From Methylococcaceae bacterium (GTDB lineage Bacteria > Pseudomonadota > Gammaproteobacteria > Methylococcales > Methylomonadaceae), in contig SXIZ01000248.1 of NCBI GenBank assembly GCA_005779525.1, positions 1 through 17,864 of the forward strand: a stretch of DNA of 17,864 bases, written 5' to 3'. Below the pieces are notes generated by a model. The model did no database searches and was not told where the DNA came from. It saw nothing but the letters and a program-made list of their open reading frames with translations. How positions within the stretch are numbered: position 1 is the stretch's first letter; every line of letters begins with the position of its first letter. Both the position numbers and the translations under genes were made by a program. Below are positions 7,300-14,854 of this stretch, piece by piece.

Positions 7300-8060
7300 T
7301 CTCTCAGCCAGCCGCCCACCGTTTGTAATGGTGGTAACGTCCCCTTAGCATTTACCCACACCACCACTGCCTGTGCTTGATGTGCTGTCGATAGTTTTTT
7401 AGCTAGCGTAAGTTTGGTCTGATTGCTGTCCGAAGTGCTTTTGACGTGTGTTAACACCACAAAATTATGCGTGAGGGTTTTACCTGCATTTTCGCCTTGC
7501 TGCACTTTGGTGATCACATCAAAGCCTAAGGTCACTAGATGAAATTCTAAGGCCTGGATAGGCCCTGAATACTTTACCTGCACTTGCTGATCTTGCAGTG
7601 TGGCACTTAAAATTCCTGCAGGTTTAGCTGGCGTTTTGGGTAAGGAGGGTTGCTTAAACCAGCCTTGCCATTCTTGCCCATTCAGCACAAATCCCGGGGT
7701 ATAGACCGAACTAATCAATCCCTCTGCCGCTAATTGGCGTTGTCGATCAGCAAATTCTGGCTGCGCCAAGCTATCTTGCCAACCAATATAATCCCAGTAA
7801 TCGACATGCCAAGCGATAGGAATCACTGTTTTCCAGAGATTGGGATCGTGCTTAAACTGACTCAGCCATTTATCTGCAGGCGGACAACTACTGCACCCTT
7901 CTGAGGTAAACAACTCAATAAGCGTTGTTTGCTCGCTCGTACTTTGTAAAACTTTATCCGCCGATGCGGGCTGGGTAAATAGCATGCTGCAGCCTAAAGC
8001 GATAGGGAGAACAGCGGTTGTAAAGCTGGGTGAATTTGATTGGGGGGCAGAGCTGGACAT
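7296..8060 (-). CDS. DUF1223 periplasmic thioredoxin-like protein
   Basis: A 254-residue secreted protein. Residues 1-34 are a signal peptide (hydrophobic stretch TTAVLPIALGCSMLF, cleavage after PASA). The mature part begins a thioredoxin-like fold with LIELFTSEGCSSCPPAD, the hallmark of DUF1223, carrying a CxxC pair at Cys56 and Cys59. Further family segments are IPIAWHVDYWDYIGW and VYTPGFVLNG. The C-terminal half is beta-rich. The CxxC suggests redox activity, but the family's reaction is unknown. The frame is open to 8168; I chose the ATG at 8060 because it gives the signal peptide and because a plausible -10 and an operator-like palindrome lie between 8079 and 8101, inside the longer version. 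It is transcribed alone, convergent with the GGDEF-EAL gene and divergent from the chemotaxis operon. Confidence 0.82.
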   Translation of the reverse strand: MSSSAPQSNSPSFTTAVLPIALGCSMLFTQPASADKVLQSTSEQTTLIELFTSEGCSSCPPADKWLSQFKHDPNLWKTVIPIAWHVDYWDYIGWQDSLAQPEFADRQRQLAAEGLISSVYTPGFVLNGQEWQGWFKQPSLPKTPAKPAGILSATLQDQQVQVKYSGPIQALEFHLVTLGFDVITKVQQGENAGKTLTHNFVVLTHVKSTSDSNQTKLTLAKKLSTAHQAQAVVVWVNAKGTLPPLQTVGGWLRD

Positions 8061-8419
8061 AGTTAAAATTCCGTGAGCGATCACTGCGTGATCACAGTAT
8101 AACAAATTTGGAGGTGCGCTTAACGATGTGCCTACACTATACCGGAAACGGTTTTTTAAACAGTGCACATTTTAACAAATACCCAGCGCCCGTATCCCGT
8201 CTATCCAATATTTTTACTGGGATTTAATGCAATTTCAGCATAATTAATAGTTTCAACTATACTTATTTTGTTAATGAAATATTCAGTTTAAATCATCTTG
8301 GTGTCAGTTGCTTACCTCTATGTTGAGCATCTTAACCACAAAGAATCTAGCAATTTCTGCATTAAGGTGAGCTTTGGATTTAAATGCTACTGTGATTGCA
8401 AACCAACTTGGGTGTATGT
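8061..8419. other. 359-base divergent intergenic region
   Basis: It separates the DUF1223 gene (minus) from the chemotaxis operon (plus). On the DUF1223 side there is a -10-like TATACT and a GTGA/TCAC palindrome cluster. On the chemotaxis side the DNA is AT-rich with a TATACT at 8258-8263 but no good -35 at normal spacing. No sigma28-type (TAAA / GCCGATAA) flagellar promoter was found. No coding frame or RNA gene was recognised. Confidence 0.5.
8073..8101 (-). promoter_or_regulatory. Candidate promoter -10 and operator for the DUF1223 gene
   Basis: On the minus strand TATACT (8101-8096) matches the -10 consensus at five of six positions. Directly downstream, where transcription should start, lies GATCAC-TGC-GTGATC (8079-8093, exact arms of 6). 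It includes the 8-bp palindrome GTGATCAC (8088-8095) and is flanked by a further GTGA at 8073-8076. The spacing is not that of a CRP site (TGTGA-N6-TCACA). A repressor site is plausible; the -35 (TTAAGC at 16 bp) is weak. Confidence 0.35.
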
Positions 8420-8728
8420 ATGCAAACCTTATGTATTGAAAACGACATGACAATCTACACCGCGGCTGAACAACGCCAAATCTTAGTGGCTTTTTTAGAA
8501 AGCGGCGCTGATTTGGAGATTAATCTGGCCCAGGTAAATGAAATTGATACGGCGGGTTTGCAGTTACTCATCTTAAGTAAACATGAAGCAGCGCAAGCGC
8601 AAAAGACTTTGCGTTTTGTGATGCATAGTGCGGCGGTCACCGATATTTTGGAACTGACTAACCTCACCGGAGTATTAGGTGATCCGTTGTTACTGGTGAG
8701 CAATAGTGGAGAGCACGCATGCACTTAG
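8420..8728 (+). CDS. STAS-domain protein of the chemotaxis operon
   Basis: A 102-residue single-domain protein of the anti-sigma-factor-antagonist (STAS) type. The core is DLEINLAQVNEIDTAGLQLLI, where Thr takes the place of the phosphorylatable Ser of SpoIIAA, followed by the usual KHEAAQAQKTLRF and DILELTNL helices. It is cytoplasmic. The frame extends to a TTG at 8396, but the ATG at 8420 fits the normal STAS length; a still later ATG at 8447 would cut the first strand. The ribosome site is weak. The stop overlaps the CheA start by 10 bases. STAS proteins leading cheA-cheW-receptor operons recur in environmental bacteria, and their exact role is not well defined; a switch acting on or beside the CheA array is an inference. 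No partner anti-sigma kinase or phosphatase is seen in the window. Confidence 0.8.
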   Translation: MQTLCIENDMTIYTAAEQRQILVAFLESGADLEINLAQVNEIDTAGLQLLILSKHEAAQAQKTLRFVMHSAAVTDILELTNLTGVLGDPLLLVSNSGEHACT

Positions 8729-10890
8729 ATCCTGATATGCAAGCTGCATTGCAGGTCTTTATTCTTGAAAGCCAAGAATTATTGCAGGATATGGAAACCG
8801 CTCTGCAAAGCATTTTTGAGCAGGATGATTATGCTGATAGTGTGAATGCTATTTTCCGGGCCGCACATACCATTAAAGGTTCAGCTGGGCTCTTTGGTTT
8901 AGATGCGATTGTGGCATTTACCCACGTGGTTGAAAGTGCATTGGATAATATTCGCAGCGGTGCTCTACCTGTGAGCAGTGCCTTGATTGCAATACTGTTG
9001 CCTTGCCGGGATCATATTGAAGATTTAGTGTCGCATTACACTCAAGAGGAGTCGAGTGACGACAGTCAGCTCAGTAAGCGTAGTGCCAGCTTGATTGGGC
9101 AATTACAACCCTATTTGCTCATTGCCCCTGCCAGCAAAGTTATCGCCGAGCCCGAATATCCGACTGCAGAAAAAACCACGTCACCGCCAACCCAATCAGG
9201 TAATTGGCATATCTCCTTACGTTTTGGTATCGATTCATTCCGTAATGGGATGGACCCGGTTTCCTTTATTTATTACTTAAAAAAACTTGGGGAGATTGTT
9301 TCGTTAACCAGTGTGACCGAAGCCTTAATTATTGCTCAAGACTTTGATCCCGAGAGTTGTTATTTAGGTTTTGAAATTGACTTAAAAACGAATGCCAGCA
9401 AAGCTGAGCTAGAAAGCACTTTTGAGTTTGTGCGGGAAGATAGTTTAATCCATATCTTACCTCCAGACAGCAGTTTTAAAGATTATTTAAACCTGATTCA
9501 AGCCTTGCCGGAAGATGATATGTTTCTGGGTGAGATCCTGATGCATAGTGGCCTGATTACCCAGCGCGAGTTGGAAGCAGGTTTGCGCCAGCAACAAAAT
9601 CAGGATGATAGCGACACGGATAATCAACCCCTCGGTGCCATTTTAGTCGATCAGCAAGCTGTTCCGCGACCCTTAGTCGATGCTGCGCTTGAAAAACAAA
9701 AACAAAATCGCGAGCAAAAAACACGAGAAACTCAAAGTATTCGCGTTGATGCCGAGCGTCTGGATAATCTGATTGATTTAGTCGGCGAGTTAATTATTGC
9801 CTGTGCGAGTGCCAATGTCTGTGCCGCAGAAATTAAACATGAACGTTTAATCGAAGCCAATGCTGAAGTTGGGGCCTTGGTTGAGCAAGTCCGTGACAGT
9901 GCATTGCAATTGCGTATGGTCCCCATTGGGGCGACCTTCTCTCGCTTCCAACGAGTAGTGCGTGAAATTAGTAGCGAGTTGGGAAAAGATATAGTCTTGG
10001 TCATAGAAGGCGGAGATACCGAAGTTGATAAATCCGTAGTGGAAAAAATCGGGGATCCGTTAACCCATCTCGTGCGTAATGCAATGGATCATGGCATCGA
10101 AACCGCAGAAATTCGTCGCCAAGCAGGCAAACCCGTCCAAGGCACCTTAAAGTTAAATGCGTACCACGATTCTGGCAATTTAGTGATCGAAGTCAGTGAT
10201 GATGGCGGAGGCTTAAGACGTGACAAGATCTTGGCTAAAGCAATTGAGCGCGGTTTGATCGCGGCAAATGCCAATTTAACTGAGCAAGAAATTTATAACC
10301 TCATTTTTGAACCCGGATTTTCCACCGCCGAGCAACTGTCGAATTTGTCTGGACGGGGCGTAGGCATGGATGTGGTCAAACGTAATATTACCGCATTACG
10401 CGGCACCATTGAAATTCAAAGCACTGCCGGAATCGGGACCCAGCTAAAAATTTATTTACCTTTGACGTTGGCAATCATCGAAGGCTTTCAAGTGAAGGTG
10501 AGTGATGCCTACCTGATTATTCCGTTAAATCGCATTCTTGAGTGTGTCGCTAAACCCGAGGCTAAGCAGTCGCATTTTATGGATTTACGCGGGGAGATTT
10601 TGCCGCTGATAGATTTACAGACCTTGTTTACCCTCCCGCCCTCAGCGGCAAATCGTCAAAACGTCGTGGTGGTAGAGTATGCGGGGCAAAAATGTGGCTT
10701 GATTGTCGATGCGTTATTGGGCGAATTCCAAACCGTGATAAAACCGCTCGGAGACTTTTTCGCACATTTAGTCGGTGTCGGGGGATCGACTATTCTGGGC
10801 AATGGGGAAATTGCGCTAATACTCGATATTGCAGGCTTAATGGCGTTGCAGGCAGAAAACAGTCATAACGCTCTGACACCTTCAACTTAG
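8719..10890 (+). CDS. cheA: Chemotaxis histidine kinase CheA
   Basis: A 723-residue cytoplasmic hybrid-free kinase that phosphorylates response regulators from chemoreceptor arrays. Domains: Hpt/P1 about 5-110 with phospho-acceptor His50 in RAAHTIKGSAGLFG; a P2-like domain about 160-250 (FRNGMDPVSF, YYLKKLGEIV) unlike E. coli P2; two short repeats at 269-292 and 304-327 resembling MshEN motifs; P3 dimerisation helices from about 340 (RVDAERLDNLIDLVGELI); the ATPase P4 with the N box HLVRNAMDHG (His451, Asn454), G1 DDGGG (494-498) and G2 GRGVGMDVV (from Gly546 or close); P5 CheW-like domain about 585-715. All catalytic motifs are intact. The ATG at 8719 has GGAGAG 5 bases upstream and overlaps the STAS gene, so the two are coupled. 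CheY, CheB and CheR must be encoded elsewhere. Confidence 0.95.
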   Translation: MHLDPDMQAALQVFILESQELLQDMETALQSIFEQDDYADSVNAIFRAAHTIKGSAGLFGLDAIVAFTHVVESALDNIRSGALPVSSALIAILLPCRDHIEDLVSHYTQEESSDDSQLSKRSASLIGQLQPYLLIAPASKVIAEPEYPTAEKTTSPPTQSGNWHISLRFGIDSFRNGMDPVSFIYYLKKLGEIVSLTSVTEALIIAQDFDPESCYLGFEIDLKTNASKAELESTFEFVREDSLIHILPPDSSFKDYLNLIQALPEDDMFLGEILMHSGLITQRELEAGLRQQQNQDDSDTDNQPLGAILVDQQAVPRPLVDAALEKQKQNREQKTRETQSIRVDAERLDNLIDLVGELIIACASANVCAAEIKHERLIEANAEVGALVEQVRDSALQLRMVPIGATFSRFQRVVREISSELGKDIVLVIEGGDTEVDKSVVEKIGDPLTHLVRNAMDHGIETAEIRRQAGKPVQGTLKLNAYHDSGNLVIEVSDDGGGLRRDKILAKAIERGLIAANANLTEQEIYNLIFEPGFSTAEQLSNLSGRGVGMDVVKRNITALRGTIEIQSTAGIGTQLKIYLPLTLAIIEGFQVKVSDAYLIIPLNRILECVAKPEAKQSHFMDLRGEILPLIDLQTLFTLPPSAANRQNVVVVEYAGQKCGLIVDALLGEFQTVIKPLGDFFAHLVGVGGSTILGNGEIALILDIAGLMALQAENSHNALTPST
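9523..9699 (+). repeat. Two MshEN-like repeats in the CheA linker
   Basis: Residues 269-292 and 304-327 share the spacing xLGxxLxxxx(L/A)(I/V)xxxxLxxxLxxQ, 11 residues apart. This resembles the 24-residue motif pair of MshEN domains, a known cyclic di-GMP-binding fold found in type IV pilus and type II secretion ATPases. The usual leading Arg is Phe269 and Pro304 here, so nucleotide binding is uncertain. Similar segments occur, from memory, in other CheA linkers. Confidence 0.5.
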
Positions 10891-10960
10891 TCGGTTGTTG
10901 ATTGCTTATCACTTTTGTATCTAAAAAAATAATTCTACGGGTATTAAGGAGGAGATTTAC

Positions 10961-11506
10961 ATGAGTACTATCGTAGCGACTGCTCCTGAGTCGTCATTTT
11001 TTGAACTTGAAGCTTTTGATAACGATGAACCCGATTCGGCGGCGTGGCAATATTTGACCTTTACCTTAGCGCAGGAAATCTATGCCTTAGGCATATTGCA
11101 TGTCATAGAAATTATCGAATTTGACAAGATTACGCTGATTCCCATGATGCCCAAGTGTATCCGCGGCGTCATTAATCTTCGTGGGGTGGTGGTCCCTGTC
11201 GTGGATTTAATTGCCCGGTTCGGACAGGGGCAGACCGAAATCAAACAACGCACCAGCATTATTATTGTTGACATATATAGCTCGACCTCTGAAAAACCGC
11301 AAAAAGTCGGGATTCTGGTGGATGCGGTGAATGAAGTCATCGAAATTCATCCAGATACGATTGAAGCCCCTCCTGCATTTGGCACTGGAATACGTAATGA
11401 ATTTATTGCCGGTATGGCTAAAAAATATGAGCAGTTTTTGGTCATACTTGAGATTAAGCAAGTACTTGCAGTTAATGAAATTATCAATTTAAGCATAGAA
11501 CATTAG
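10961..11506 (+). CDS. cheW: Chemotaxis coupling protein CheW
   Basis: A 181-residue CheW-domain protein that links CheA to chemoreceptors at the inner membrane. After a roughly 25-residue acidic N-terminal extension comes the fold: WQYLTFTLAQEIYALGI, the VIEIIEFDKITLIPMMP turn, IRGVINLRGVVVPVVDL (the conserved CheW core with the Arg of NLRG), VGILVDAVNEVIEI and a final FLVILEIKQVLAV strand-helix. Nothing conserved is missing. A near-perfect ribosome site TAAGGAGG (10945-10952) lies 8 bases before the ATG, the strongest in the operon, consistent with a need for ample CheW. It is 70 bases after cheA and 14 bases before the receptor gene. Confidence 0.95.
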   Translation: MSTIVATAPESSFFELEAFDNDEPDSAAWQYLTFTLAQEIYALGILHVIEIIEFDKITLIPMMPKCIRGVINLRGVVVPVVDLIARFGQGQTEIKQRTSIIIVDIYSSTSEKPQKVGILVDAVNEVIEIHPDTIEAPPAFGTGIRNEFIAGMAKKYEQFLVILEIKQVLAVNEIINLSIEH

Positions 11507-11520
11507 AGTACGAAGGACTT

Positions 11521-14500
11521 ATGAGAATTAATCAACCTGTTACCCAGCGCGAAGTCACTTTCACTGCCAACGATATCATCGTGTCCATCACGGATTTGCA
11601 AGGCAATATCACCGATGTGAATCCGAGCTTTATAGCGATTAGCGGTTTTTCAAAGGTCGAACTGATCGGACAACCACACAATATCGTGCGGCACCCGGAT
11701 ATGCCAGCTGAAGCCTATGCTGATATGTGGAGTAATCTAAAGCAAGGGCGGCCTTGGACCGGGGTAGTCAAAAATCGTTGTAAGAACGGCGATTTTTATT
11801 GGGTTAACGCCAATGCCACGCCCATTTTTAATCAAGGACAGATCACGGGATATATGTCGGTGCGTACGCAGCCTTCGCGCGAAGAAATAGCTGCCGCTGA
11901 GCAGGCCTATCGCTTGTTTCGAGAGGGGAAAGCAGGCAATTTACGCATTAGTCAGGGTAAGGTCATCAATAACACGCTGTTATGGAGATTTAAAAGCATG
12001 CTTGCAAATTTAAAAATATCCTCGCGCTTAGCGGGTGTGAATGTGGTTGCGGTGATCGTAGCTATCTTAATTGCGCTTCAAGGTTTGTATAGTTTAAATG
12101 CTACACAACAAAGCTTGAAAACGGTGTATGAAGATCGCTTGATTCCATTACGCGATTTGTCCGCGATAAACGAACTGTTTCTGGATAATAAGCTGCTTGT
12201 GCAAAAAATTTTGGAACAGAATGATGCTCAGACCGCCAATGTCAAAGTAGACGACCACTTGCGTATGCAAGCACTCGAAACCATTGATAAGAATAGCGCA
12301 ACTATCAATTCCTTATGGAATAGCTATATCCAAACCTATTTAACCGAGGAGGAAAAAACCTTGGTAGCCAAGTATCAAGAGTCGTATGCTAAATATAACA
12401 AACAAGCCTTTGAACCGATGGCTGCAGCCTTACGTGCTGGAAATTACGTCGAGGCAAAATCCTTAGCGTCGGGGGTATATACCTTGTACCCCATGGTCGA
12501 TAGCGATATTGAAGCGCTTAAAAAATTGCAACTTGAGGTTGCAGAACTAGAATATAAAAATGGCAGTTTACGTTACCAAAATGCTCAAACGATTGCTTTA
12601 AGTGCTTTAGCGGGCTCAATCGTATTAATCCTGTGGCTGGGATTAGTGATTAGTCGGTCCATTACCCGGCCATTAGCGCAAGCTATTGACGTGTTTGGCA
12701 AAATATCTAATGGGCAATTTAATTCGCTGATTGACGTCTCAGGTGACGATGAAGTGAGTAAAGTGTTACTCGGCTTAAAAGCGATGCAAACCAAATTAGG
12801 TTATGACATTGCTGAAGCTAAACGCATAGCAGATGAAAATCAGCGTATTTTGTTTGCTTTAGATGGTGCGGGTGTTGCAGTCATGATTGCGGATAATCAA
12901 CGCAATATTATTTACATGAACAAATCGGTCAACAAAGTCTTGCGTGAGGCGGAAACGGATATTCGTAAAGAATTGTCGAATTTTACTGTGGATGAGTTAA
13001 TTGGTTCGAATATTGATAGGTTTCATAAAAATCCCGAGCATCAACGCAACTTACTTACACATTTAAGCAAAGCGCATAATACGCGCATTACCATCGGTCA
13101 GCGGGTATTTGATCTGAATGCTAATCCCATTTTCAGTAGTTCGGGCGAACGCTTAGGCAGCGTGGTCGAATGGATTGATCAAACCGAAATGCTAAAAGCC
13201 GAAGCAGAAATTAAACGCATCGCCGATGAAAATTTACGCGTCAAACTGGCTTTAGATGGGGCAACGGCTGCGGTGATGATTGCTGACACGCAGCGCAATA
13301 TCATTTACATGAATAAAAGAGTTATTGACGTTTTAAGGGATGCCGAGTCAGAAGTACGTAAATCCCTGCCGAATTTCAGTGTTAACACTTTGATGGGCAG
13401 TAATATTGATATTTTCCACAAAAATCCGCAACATCAAAAAAATCTACTCGCTACTTTTACCAGCACGCAACACGCCAGAGTGTATTTAGGCGCACGGATT
13501 TTTGATCTGAGTGCTAACCCCATTTTTAATGAATCAGGGGAACGCATTGGCAGTGTGGTGGAATGGTTAGACCGCACCGTTGAACTCAATGCGATGAATG
13601 AAGTGACCGAATTAGTTGAAGGCGCTGTAAATGGTGATTTTAGTCAACGTATTAATTTAGCAGGCAAAGAAGGGGTACTGCATACGCTCAGTTCGGGTAT
13701 CAATCAACTGGTCGAAACCACCGAAGTTGGCTTGAAAGATTTTAATCGCGTCGCACAAGCTTTAGCGGCGGGTGATTTAACGCAAACGATTACTCAAGAT
13801 TATCCAGGATTATTTGGACAAACCAAAGACGGTGTTAACGGTACCGTGAATGCGCTCATTCGGGTAGTGACCGAAGTGATGACCTCTGCGGGCCAATTAT
13901 TAAACGCCTCAGAACAAATCAGTGCCACCTCCCAATCACTCTCGCAAGCGGCCAGCGAACAGGCGGCGGGTGTTGAGGAAACCAGCGCCAGTATTGAAGA
14001 AATGGCGGCGAGTATTAATCAAAACTCTGAAAATGCCAGTATCACCGATACTATGGCGGGCAAAGCGGCTAAAGAAGCCATTGAAGGGGGTGAAGCAGTA
14101 CAGCAAACCGTCTCCGCCATGAAAGCTATCGCGACACGTATTAGCATTATTGATGATATTGCCTATCAGACGAATATGTTGGCGTTGAATGCCGCGATTG
14201 AAGCAGCGCGTGCTGGCAATCATGGAAAAGGTTTCGCTGTGGTTGCTGCCGAAGTGCGCAAGTTGGCCGAACGCAGTCAAGTCGCCGCCCAAGAGATTGG
14301 AAAATTAGCTGAAGACAGTGTTAAAGACGCCGAGCGTGCAGGTAGTTTGATTGAGACCATCGTCCCAGGTATTGGCAGAACGTCGGATTTAGTCCAAGAA
14401 ATTTCAGCGGCGTCTAAAGAGCAATCTGTGGGTGTGAGTCAGATTAATCAATCTATGAACCAAATGAATCATATTACCCAACAAAATGCGGCTGCCAGTG

Positions 14501-14703
14501 AAGAGTTGGCGGCAACTGCGGAAGAGATGACCGGACAAGCAGAGCAATTGCAAAAACTGATGCGCTTTTTTAATTTAGGTGCGCAATTTGAAATGACCGC
14601 ATTTGAATCTAAAACTGCCCCGCAGAAAGCAAAAGGCGGTAGCATGCAATCCAAAAAATTTACCCAGAATAATTTATTCGATGACGGGTTTGAAAGCTTT
14701 TAA
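11521..14703 (+). CDS. Aer-like methyl-accepting chemotaxis protein with two extra PAS modules
   Basis: A 1060-residue chemoreceptor, roughly twice the usual size. Residues about 12-125 are a PAS domain very like E. coli Aer (SITDLQGNITDVNP, GQPHNIVRHPDMP, WTGVVKNRCKNGDFYWV), which binds FAD and reports redox state. TM1 about 172-190 and TM2 about 357-378 flank a four-helix-bundle-type periplasmic domain; HAMP about 380-432 follows. Then come two tandem PAS-like modules (435-565 and 566-about 690), further HAMP-like segments (about 695-800), and the signalling domain with the hairpin tip around Glu894 (NMLALNAAIEAARAGNHGKGFAVVA AEVRKLAE, space added). The C-terminus is a flexible tail ending GFESF, which fits the CheR/CheB docking pentapeptide pattern. 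The ribosome site GAAGGA lies just upstream. It is the last gene of the STAS-cheA-cheW operon. A role in energy or redox taxis is likely; the ligand of the periplasmic domain is unknown. Confidence 0.9.
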   Translation: MRINQPVTQREVTFTANDIIVSITDLQGNITDVNPSFIAISGFSKVELIGQPHNIVRHPDMPAEAYADMWSNLKQGRPWTGVVKNRCKNGDFYWVNANATPIFNQGQITGYMSVRTQPSREEIAAAEQAYRLFREGKAGNLRISQGKVINNTLLWRFKSMLANLKISSRLAGVNVVAVIVAILIALQGLYSLNATQQSLKTVYEDRLIPLRDLSAINELFLDNKLLVQKILEQNDAQTANVKVDDHLRMQALETIDKNSATINSLWNSYIQTYLTEEEKTLVAKYQESYAKYNKQAFEPMAAALRAGNYVEAKSLASGVYTLYPMVDSDIEALKKLQLEVAELEYKNGSLRYQNAQTIALSALAGSIVLILWLGLVISRSITRPLAQAIDVFGKISNGQFNSLIDVSGDDEVSKVLLGLKAMQTKLGYDIAEAKRIADENQRILFALDGAGVAVMIADNQRNIIYMNKSVNKVLREAETDIRKELSNFTVDELIGSNIDRFHKNPEHQRNLLTHLSKAHNTRITIGQRVFDLNANPIFSSSGERLGSVVEWIDQTEMLKAEAEIKRIADENLRVKLALDGATAAVMIADTQRNIIYMNKRVIDVLRDAESEVRKSLPNFSVNTLMGSNIDIFHKNPQHQKNLLATFTSTQHARVYLGARIFDLSANPIFNESGERIGSVVEWLDRTVELNAMNEVTELVEGAVNGDFSQRINLAGKEGVLHTLSSGINQLVETTEVGLKDFNRVAQALAAGDLTQTITQDYPGLFGQTKDGVNGTVNALIRVVTEVMTSAGQLLNASEQISATSQSLSQAASEQAAGVEETSASIEEMAASINQNSENASITDTMAGKAAKEAIEGGEAVQQTVSAMKAIATRISIIDDIAYQTNMLALNAAIEAARAGNHGKGFAVVAAEVRKLAERSQVAAQEIGKLAEDSVKDAERAGSLIETIVPGIGRTSDLVQEISAASKEQSVGVSQINQSMNQMNHITQQNAAASEELAATAEEMTGQAEQLQKLMRFFNLGAQFEMTAFESKTAPQKAKGGSMQSKKFTQNNLFDDGFESF
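12823..13590 (+). repeat. Diverged tandem duplication inside the receptor gene
   Basis: Two 131-residue (393-base) units start with the same RIADEN sequence at 12823 and 13216. Shared blocks include ALDGA, AVMIAD, QRNIIYMNK, GSNID, FHKNP, FDL, ANPIF, SGER and GSVVEW. By eye about three-fifths of residues are identical. It is an in-frame PAS module duplication, old enough for the DNA to have drifted. Confidence 0.8.
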
Positions 14704-14720
14704 TTAATCTCCTTGCTATA

Positions 14721-14758
14721 GCTGTGGGCGTATACTTTTAACCGTCTACGCTCACAGC
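14721..14758. terminator. Hairpin between convergent genes, possible bidirectional terminator
   Basis: GCTGTGGGCGTA (14721-14732) pairs with TACGCTCACAGC (14747-14758) over 12 positions, with one G-U pair and a 14-base loop. It lies 17 bases after the receptor stop and 97 bases past the end of the opposing cyclase gene. Neither strand has a T-run directly after the stem, so it may stall, protect mRNA ends or need a factor. Confidence 0.5.
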
Positions 14759-14854
14759 AATCCGTTTCGTGCAAAGCCACTCTCAGCAATTTGTCAGCGA
14801 AGTAATAGCACATATTTTTTTTAACATTTTGGCTAAGGACGAGCTAGGTTATCA

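Noticed and set aside
8073..8095. CRP-type site upstream of the DUF1223 gene
   Set aside because: The GTGA and TCAC halves are separated by zero, three or four bases, never the six needed.
8061..8168. Extending the DUF1223 protein upstream to 8168
   Set aside because: The extra residues push the signal peptide inward, and the region carries promoter- and operator-like sequence.
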